A stretch of DNA of 18,503 nt from JBARCX01 sp049794535 (lineage in GTDB: Bacteria > Pseudomonadota > Gammaproteobacteria > Xanthomonadales > Rhodanobacteraceae). The notes beneath the pieces are model-generated. The model ran no database searches, had not been told where the DNA came from, and was given only the letters and a program-made list of their open reading frames with translations. The first letter of the stretch is position 1, and the number at the start of each line of letters is the position of its first letter. The position numbers were made by a program, and so were the translations under genes. Positions 14,311 to 18,503 of this stretch are shown here, piece after piece. The stretch is taken from assembly GCA_049794535.1 (NCBI GenBank), contig JBARCX010000160.1:1-18503 (forward strand), in the 5' to 3' direction.

Positions 14311-15321
14311 ATGATCGAGATCGACGGATCGGAGGGCGGTGGTCAGCTACTGCGCACAGCACTGACGTTGAGCATGGTGACGGGGACGCCGTTCATCATG
14401 ACGGGCATCCGTGCCAAGCGGAGCCGGCCAGGCCTCATGCGTCAGCATTTGACGGCGGTTGAGGCCGCACGTCAAATCAGCGACGCGGCGGTAACGGGGG
14501 CGGAGCCTGGCTCGCAAATTCTGACTTTCGTTCCGCAAGCCATTCGTTCGGGCGATTTTCATTTCCCGATCGGTACGGCGGGTTCGACCACGCTCGTACT
14601 GCAGACGGTGTTGCCCGCGTTGAGCCGGGGGAGTCAGGCATCCACCATCCGGTTGGAGGGCGGCACACATAATCCGCTTGCGCCACCAGCCGACTTTCTT
14701 ATCGATGCCTTTGTACCCATGCTTGAGACGATGGGTTTGCATGCGGAAATCCGCCTTGAGCGGCATGGGTTTTATCCCGCCGGTGGTGGTGTGATCGATG
14801 TGAGCATCCAACCTGCGCAGGCTCTTAATCCACTTTACTTGAGTGGGCGAGGCGAGCTTCGTGCTATCTCGGCTAAGGCCCTTGTCTCGGGTATCAATGC
14901 GAGCGTCGCGCAGCGTGAACTCAAGGTTGTGGCGCGTAGGCTTTCATTGCCCGAAGCTGCCATGCAGATTCGTGAGATCAAGCCAGCACTAGGTCCTGGA
15001 AATGCCTTGATGATCCGCGTCGAATCCGAGCACGTGATCGAAACGTTTACGTCATTTGGAGAGCGAGGCGTCAGTGCAGAGCAGGTTGCGGAATATGTTT
15101 GTGATGATGCCCAGGCTTATATCAAAGCCGGTGTTGCTGTAGGTCCATACATGGCCGATCAACTTCTGTTGCCGATGGCGATGGCAGGAAAGGGATCATT
15201 CACGACGACTACGCCCACGGCGCATTCGCGAACCAATGCAGCACTGATCGAGAAGTTTCTTTCGGTCGAGATTGAGTTTGTTGAGCTTCGGCCAAACGCG
15301 TGGGGCGTGGGGATCAGCTAA
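14311..15321 (+). CDS. rtcA: RtcA, RNA 3'-terminal phosphate cyclase
   Basis: A 336-residue ATP-dependent cyclase that converts RNA 3'-phosphates to 2',3'-cyclic phosphates, the ends that RtcB can seal. It opens with MIEIDGSEGGGQLLRTALTL, the family signature, and continues with RPGLMRQHL, GTAGSTTLVLQTVLPAL and FYPAGGG. The adenylylated histidine is His305 in AHSRTNAAL. The start at 14311 is chosen because it coincides with the conserved MIEIDGSEGGGQ; a frame open to 14248 adds 21 unconserved residues. Its ribosome site (GTAGGGAA) is weak, so translation may depend on rtcB. It is the last gene of the operon; a weak AGACA/TGTCT hairpin (15326-15342) follows. Confidence 0.97.
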   Translation: MIEIDGSEGGGQLLRTALTLSMVTGTPFIMTGIRAKRSRPGLMRQHLTAVEAARQISDAAVTGAEPGSQILTFVPQAIRSGDFHFPIGTAGSTTLVLQTVLPALSRGSQASTIRLEGGTHNPLAPPADFLIDAFVPMLETMGLHAEIRLERHGFYPAGGGVIDVSIQPAQALNPLYLSGRGELRAISAKALVSGINASVAQRELKVVARRLSLPEAAMQIREIKPALGPGNALMIRVESEHVIETFTSFGERGVSAEQVAEYVCDDAQAYIKAGVAVGPYMADQLLLPMAMAGKGSFTTTTPTAHSRTNAALIEKFLSVEIEFVELRPNAWGVGIS

Positions 15322-15670
15322 GCGTAGACAGCTTGCTTGTCTGGCGAGTGGCCTGCATCAAGCTGCTGCCGAATCGCAGAGGAGGCCATGTGTGCACTTC
15401 CCCATAACTTGGCCGCACTATTTACCCATAACTTGGCCGGGGCTCTCGAGGTAGTCAAGGACGTCGTGCGGACTCCGGTGACGGCTGAACACCATTCCGG
15501 TACGGCCTGAACAACGTGCCGGTGTTGATTACCTTGCGGCCGTTCAATTCACATTGACCCAGAAGGTCCGCTTTAAGTGGCGAACGCTAGTTGTCGAGAC
15601 AAGCGCAGGGCTTGATAAGTCACTGGTGGGTTAGACTGAGCAGGTCGTTTTTACGAGGTTTTTAAGGGTC
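15322..15670. other. Gene-free spacer after rtcA
   Basis: 349 bp without a credible gene. It contains a weak hairpin just after rtcA, the right copy of the twin IS-end-like motif (15402-15438) and then about 230 bp in which no intact frame or recognisable protein fragment was found. GTTAGAC at 15630-15636 matches half of an integron attC site, but no partner was found. The spacer reads as a scar of mobile-element activity. Confidence 0.5.
15402..15438 (+). repeat. Right copy of the twin IS-end-like motif
   Basis: CCATAACTTGGCC occurs twice, at 15402-15414 and 15426-15438, with a 24-bp period. The pair at 8999-9035 has the same period and orientation. Both lie at the edges of the rtc island. 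They look like solo ends of one insertion-sequence type; no transposase gene is nearby. Confidence 0.65.
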
Positions 15671-16402
15671 ATGGCCGAGAATCCGCTCGAGGATGGCGAA
15701 GGCCGCATCGGGGAGGTCATCGAAATACTTGATCGTTGGCGAGCCTGGCTGCCCCACGAAATCTCGGTCGCTGCCCTCCTGTCGCGCTGCCCCATTGCAT
15801 ATAAGTGGAAGGCTCCGTTCCGCTGCTTGGTGGTTCGCGAGGCTCTTCTGCGCCGCATGCTTGCCCTTGGCGACGGAGTCGTCTTGCTGACCAACCAAAA
15901 CTGCCACGTCGGTGCGCGCGTCCTGTTGCGTAGTGCGGTAGAGGCTATGGCGCTGCTCGAATATACCGTCCAGCGGATGGAGGCCCTTGTAAAGGGGCAC
16001 ATCGAGTGGGCTCGATTTGACGAGCTGACCATGAAATTGATCGTGGGGAGTCGAGACTTCGGCGATGTTGAGCCGATCCAGATATTGAATGCGGTTCGGG
16101 ATGCGGCGAAGGTCTACGCGGGCCTCAAAGATATCCACGATAGGCTTAGCGAGACGGTCCACCCGAACTATGATGGGGTAGTGGGCAGCTTCGTGAAGCT
16201 GGATCGCGAAGAGCATGTCGCTTATCTGGGTGACTTCACAGGGGAACGGTATGCTTCTCTGCTAGTGCCATACGCCGGATATACCTTCGCCGCCTTCCAA
16301 TACTCATATAACACCCGCTGGTTGGCGGCTATAGAGCCCCTTGAGCAATGGCTGAGAGACAACGATGAACGGCTCGAAAAGCTTCGATCAGACATGGACT
16401 AA
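15671..16402 (+). CDS. Hypothetical protein, alpha-helical, DUF5677-like
   Basis: A 243-residue, mostly helical, soluble protein with no signal peptide. The segments VGARVLLRSAVEAMALLEYT and LKDIHDRLSETVHPNYDGVV resemble the DUF5677/AbiV-like group (a run of helices with R-S-x-E-A, then a helix ending in L-S-E-x-V-H). RLSETVH also fits the loose R-x4-6-H pattern of HEPN ribonucleases, but with a Leu after the Arg instead of the usual polar residue. This family call is from memory of pattern, not a search. AAGGG precedes the ATG closely. It is between the rtc island scar and an integron integrase, a typical place for acquired genes. Confidence 0.65.
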   Translation: MAENPLEDGEGRIGEVIEILDRWRAWLPHEISVAALLSRCPIAYKWKAPFRCLVVREALLRRMLALGDGVVLLTNQNCHVGARVLLRSAVEAMALLEYTVQRMEALVKGHIEWARFDELTMKLIVGSRDFGDVEPIQILNAVRDAAKVYAGLKDIHDRLSETVHPNYDGVVGSFVKLDREEHVAYLGDFTGERYASLLVPYAGYTFAAFQYSYNTRWLAAIEPLEQWLRDNDERLEKLRSDMD

Positions 16403-16450
16403 ATGTCGCCTGGCATGGATGACCAAAGGTTGCCATATCAGCAGAAGAAA

Positions 16451-16477
16451 AAAGCCGATCAGGGCCACTATCAGTGG
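16451..16477 (-). terminator. Hairpin and T-run after the minus-strand fragment
   Basis: CCACT-ATC-AGTGG (16465-16477) lies just past the minus-strand stop at 16481 and is followed, on that strand, by CCTGATCGGC and then TTTTTT. The T-run is about 10 bases from the stem, so an intrinsic terminator is only possible. Confidence 0.3.
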
Positions 16478-16480
16478 TCA

Positions 16481-16711
16481 CTAGTCGATGAGCCCATTCG
16501 ACTTAAACTTTTCGATTTCTTCCGGAGCTACCGTCCGAACAGGACGAATATACGCGGCAATCTTTCCACCTCTTGAGTACGAAAAGTGCTCATAGTTGCT
16601 TCGAATTGGACAGGCCTCACGTAGATCGAAGTCATTTGCATGCCGTTCTGAAAGATCTACCGAATTGAGTGTGTTCCGATAGTAGTCGGAGAAGCCACTA
16701 TCGACATTCAA
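16481..16711 (-). CDS. Hypothetical protein fragment, 5' end unclear
   Basis: The minus frame ending at 16481 is protein-like for about 77 residues (LNVDSGFSDYYRNTLNSVDL, later NYEHFSYSRGGKIAAYIRPV and PEEIEKFKSNGLID) and has lower GC than its neighbours. Further upstream it becomes Ser/Arg-rich low-complexity sequence that is the antisense of the next plus-strand gene. No ATG occurs at the transition; TTG at 16709-16711 is the only nearby alternative start and has no ribosome site. I read it as either the 3' remnant of a larger foreign gene cut by insertion of the downstream gene, or a small gene with a rare start. No family recognised. Confidence 0.4.
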   Translation of the reverse strand: MNVDSGFSDYYRNTLNSVDLSERHANDFDLREACPIRSNYEHFSYSRGGKIAAYIRPVRTVAPEEIEKFKSNGLID

Positions 16712-16721
16712 CGACTTAATA

Positions 16722-17528
16722 ATGGACTTAACGTTCGACGATCTCTGTGCGGCAATCGCCTTATCGCTAGCCGAGCCAGCAGATATACGACTCGCGCTCC
16801 GTGGGCAATTGCTGCGTTTGCTAGGGGACAGCGCTGCGGCCGACCAGCGCGACCGTCTCGTAGTTCTGGTTGAAGAGACGTGCACACTGTCCGATGCGAA
16901 TAAGGCGCTGCGGCAGGCGGTCGATGCACTGCATAGCGCCTTGATTCGCTACCTGCCGAACGCCCCGCAGCACCTTCTGCTCCAACGATGGATCAGCCGT
17001 GGAACACGGGGGGCTATGGCGCGGTGGTTGAAGGCGGCGAGCGATACCCCGTCATTATTTGATGCGTCCGTCGCTCTAGCGTATTGGCGTGCCACCCGGG
17101 ACTACCGGGCAGCCAAAAGCCTTGCCTATCAAGCCTCTCCTGAGGCGCTGCGTCCTGCTCTTAGTGAAATCGTCGCGCATTGTGAGGAAGGCTGGATCAT
17201 TTCTAAGGCTATCGTTCGCAGTGGCTGCGATGACGAGACGATATGGAACCTCATCAGGGCCGGTCACCCCGCGACCTACCTCTATCTGTGCGCGCAGCTA
17301 GGTCGGGAGATCGTGGATGACGATGCCTTCGATCTCGTTTGTGCCTGTTCAAGCAGTGCCCTTCAAGGCGGACGCGGGTTGGCGATCTGGGCAATCGGGC
17401 AGATGGGCAATGTGGCGTTACTCGACCGAATCCACGATGCTGCCGAAGCGTTGCTTGAGCAAGACATCACCAAGCTGCGGGCGCGCTATCCGGAGATACC
17501 TGCACGCGCCGATGAAGTTGATCAGTAG
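16722..17528 (+). CDS. Hypothetical alpha-helical protein
   Basis: A 268-residue acidic to neutral protein made almost wholly of predicted helices, with Ala/Leu-rich repeats of about 30-40 residues (for example RLALRGQLLRLLGD, ALAYWRATRDYRAAKSLAYQ and GGRGLAIWAIGQMGNVALLD) that recall HEAT-like scaffolds. No catalytic motif, signal peptide or membrane segment is seen. It starts MDLTFDDLCAAIALSLAEPA, which looks like a genuine N-terminus, but no Shine-Dalgarno sequence precedes the ATG and the start touches the minus-strand fragment. Its GC and codon use resemble the host genes more than the fragment does. Function unknown. Confidence 0.6.
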   Translation: MDLTFDDLCAAIALSLAEPADIRLALRGQLLRLLGDSAAADQRDRLVVLVEETCTLSDANKALRQAVDALHSALIRYLPNAPQHLLLQRWISRGTRGAMARWLKAASDTPSLFDASVALAYWRATRDYRAAKSLAYQASPEALRPALSEIVAHCEEGWIISKAIVRSGCDDETIWNLIRAGHPATYLYLCAQLGREIVDDDAFDLVCACSSSALQGGRGLAIWAIGQMGNVALLDRIHDAAEALLEQDITKLRARYPEIPARADEVDQ

Positions 17529-17533
17529 AACCA

Positions 17534-17549
17534 GCTGATCATGATCAGC
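17534..17549. repeat. 16-bp perfect palindrome
   Basis: GCTGATCATGATCAGC reads the same on both strands and begins 5 bp after the stop of the preceding gene. Part of it (TGATCAG) also occurs just upstream at 17518-17524. It could be a recombination or protein-binding site; no T-run is present for a terminator. Confidence 0.45.
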
Positions 17550-17607
17550 GCGCCGGCACCATGATCTGCGTGATGCCACCGGCCTGAATCGACCAACAGG
17601 AGACAGT

Positions 17608-17628
17608 GACAGCCTCTGCCAGGCTGTC
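17608..17628. repeat. Hairpin GACAGCC/GGCTGTC
   Basis: A 7-bp stem (17608-17614 with 17622-17628) and a 7-base loop in the spacer upstream of the integrase 3' end. A second, smaller one (CGACA-TTT-TGTCG) is at 17659-17671. The about 205-bp spacer has no gene. Confidence 0.35.
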
Positions 17629-17696
17629 CGAAAGCTGCCTTTATAGGCTCACCTGACACGACATTTTGTCGGGCGTAAACCCACCATAGTTAAGCT

Positions 17697-17724
17697 GGCG
17701 CCGGCGGCAGCAACGACCGGCGCC
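17697..17724 (-). terminator. GC-rich inverted repeat after intI
   Basis: GGCGCCGG (17697-17704) and CCGGCGCC (17717-17724) form a perfect 8-bp stem with a 12-base loop, 10 bp past the integrase stop codon on its strand. Termination is likely from position, though no T-run follows. GTTAAGC (17689-17695) right beside it matches the GTTRRRY core of integron recombination sites. Confidence 0.4.
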
Positions 17725-17734
17725 ATGGACTTAG

Positions 17735-18503
17735 CTACAGGCGGTCAAGCGGGCTTGTCGTATGACGCATAGCTTGGTCGACGTGGGTGTAGATCATCGT
17801 TGTCTGCAGGCTGCGGTGCCCAAGCAATAACTGGATGGTTCGAATATCCGTCCCCTGGGCCAGCAGGTGCGTGGCAAACGAATGGCGCAACGTGTGGACG
17901 CTGGCATGCTTGCGGACATTGGCTTGCTCCAGCGCCAGCTTGAACGCCCTCTGGATGGTGGACTCTGACGCATGCCAGCGCAGTAGTCGCCCCGTTTCGG
18001 GGCAGGGGCGCACAACTTTGGACGGGAACACGAACTGCCAAGCCATGCTGCGGGCGACGTTGGGATACTTGCGACTCAACGCTCCGGGCAACGGAACATA
18101 CCCGCGCCCTCGACAGACATCGCGCTTGTACAAAGCGACGACGTGAAACAGGTGCTGTTGAAGCGTCTGCGTCAGCGTCGCCGGCAGCATAGTGGTGCGG
18201 TCCTTGGCTCCCTTACCGCTACGGATGGTGATAGTTCCTGCTCGAAAATCGAGATCCTTGATGCGCAACGTCACACACTCAGTAACTCGCAGGCCGGCAC
18301 CATAGAGCAGCTCGGCCATGAGTCGAGGGGTTCCTTGCATCTTCGTCAGGGTGTCGCGAACCTCCTCGACGGTCAGCACAACAGGAAGTCTCGACGAGCG
18401 TTGGACGCGCCGCAGGCCATTCAAGTGCCTGACCTCCAATTCGAGTACGTCGCGGTACAAGAACAGGAGAGCGTTTAGTGCCTGCGACTGCGTGGACGCA
18501 GCG
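17735..18503 (-). CDS. intI: Integron integrase IntI (tyrosine recombinase), 5' end beyond window
   Basis: The last 255 or so residues of a tyrosine recombinase; the reading frame stays open to the right edge (ASTQSQALNALLFLYRDVL upstream of the first in-window starts), so the true start lies outside. The catalytic residues are present: Arg in GAGLRVTECVTL, Lys in GKGAKDRTTML, HTLRHSFA (His, Arg), LLGHRSL (His) and the nucleophile Tyr in TTMIYTHV. The insert around RLLRWHASESTIQRAF is the extra IntI-specific segment absent from XerC/D, and SSRLPVVLTVEEV matches integron integrases. IntI recombines attI with attC to capture gene cassettes. The attI and cassettes are expected to the right of the window. 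Confidence 0.93.
   Translation of the reverse strand, partial: AASTQSQALNALLFLYRDVLELEVRHLNGLRRVQRSSRLPVVLTVEEVRDTLTKMQGTPRLMAELLYGAGLRVTECVTLRIKDLDFRAGTITIRSGKGAKDRTTMLPATLTQTLQQHLFHVVALYKRDVCRGRGYVPLPGALSRKYPNVARSMAWQFVFPSKVVRPCPETGRLLRWHASESTIQRAFKLALEQANVRKHASVHTLRHSFATHLLAQGTDIRTIQLLLGHRSLQTTMIYTHVDQAMRHTTSPLDRL

Noticed and set aside
15630..15636. Integron attC core site (GTTAGAC)
   Set aside because: No matching RYYYAAC partner or attC-like fold was found within about 150 bp.
1..18503. CRISPR array
   Set aside because: No regular direct repeats with unique spacers; the CARF domain belongs to RtcR and the repeated CGAATGC motif belongs to the Y RNA units, with irregular spacing of 108 to 161 bp.

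Overview
The window looks like the chromosome of a gammaproteobacterium of the Xanthomonadales, most likely a Rhodanobacteraceae member such as Dyella, Luteibacter or Rhodanobacter. This is an inference from the moderately high GC, a GC-rich REP-type palindrome at the left edge, a GH3/PA14 plant-polysaccharide hydrolase, and an integron integrase of the type seen in xanthomonads. No gene gives a species-level assignment.

Left part (1-6616): an exported GH3 beta-glycosidase with a PA14 insert, then a decayed small ORF. Next come three minus-strand genes (SDR dehydrogenase, DoxX membrane protein, F420-reductase-like NADP oxidoreductase) with a divergent LysR regulator that probably controls them. 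Middle-left (6617-8544): a minus-strand set of ECF sigma factor, small membrane protein, ferredoxin and O-methyltransferase. It is tightly packed, and the ferredoxin and membrane gene overlap by 4 bp.

Centre (about 8700-15440): the most interesting part, an RNA-repair island. RtcR (CARF domain plus sigma-54 AAA+ activator) is divergent from rsr (bacterial Ro60), a 600-bp non-coding segment, rtcB (RNA ligase) and rtcA (RNA 3'-phosphate cyclase). A well-spaced sigma-54 promoter lies just before rsr, and a 12-bp palindrome at an enhancer-like distance could be the RtcR site. The non-coding segment resolves into four tandem Y-RNA-like units. Each has a paired Ro-binding-type stem that starts with the same CGAATGC motif. 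Each stem encloses a tRNA T-arm, and the last two units also carry a D-arm and an acceptor-like helix in circularly permuted order (T-arm, acceptor 3' strand, short loop, acceptor 5' strand, D-arm). The last unit also keeps a Met-like CTCATAA loop. The tRNA signals therefore belong to tRNA mimics, not to ordinary tRNA genes. The island is bracketed by two copies of the same twin motif (CCATAAYTTGGCC-like, 24-bp period, same orientation), and the left copy abuts a frameshifted IS3-type transposase remnant.

Right part (15440-18503): two unrecognised plus-strand proteins, an AT-richer minus-strand fragment between them, a hairpin-rich spacer, and the 3' three quarters of an integron integrase gene cut by the right edge. 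The cassette array, if there is one, should lie beyond the window because intI normally diverges from its cassettes.

Working model: RNA damage or cleavage makes RNA ends that RtcR senses through its CARF domain. RtcR then drives sigma-54 transcription of rsr, the Y RNAs and rtcBA, so that Rsr with its tRNA-like RNAs and the RtcB/RtcA end-healing and sealing enzymes are made together. The operon type is known; the four-unit array and its graded tRNA mimicry are the parts worth checking.
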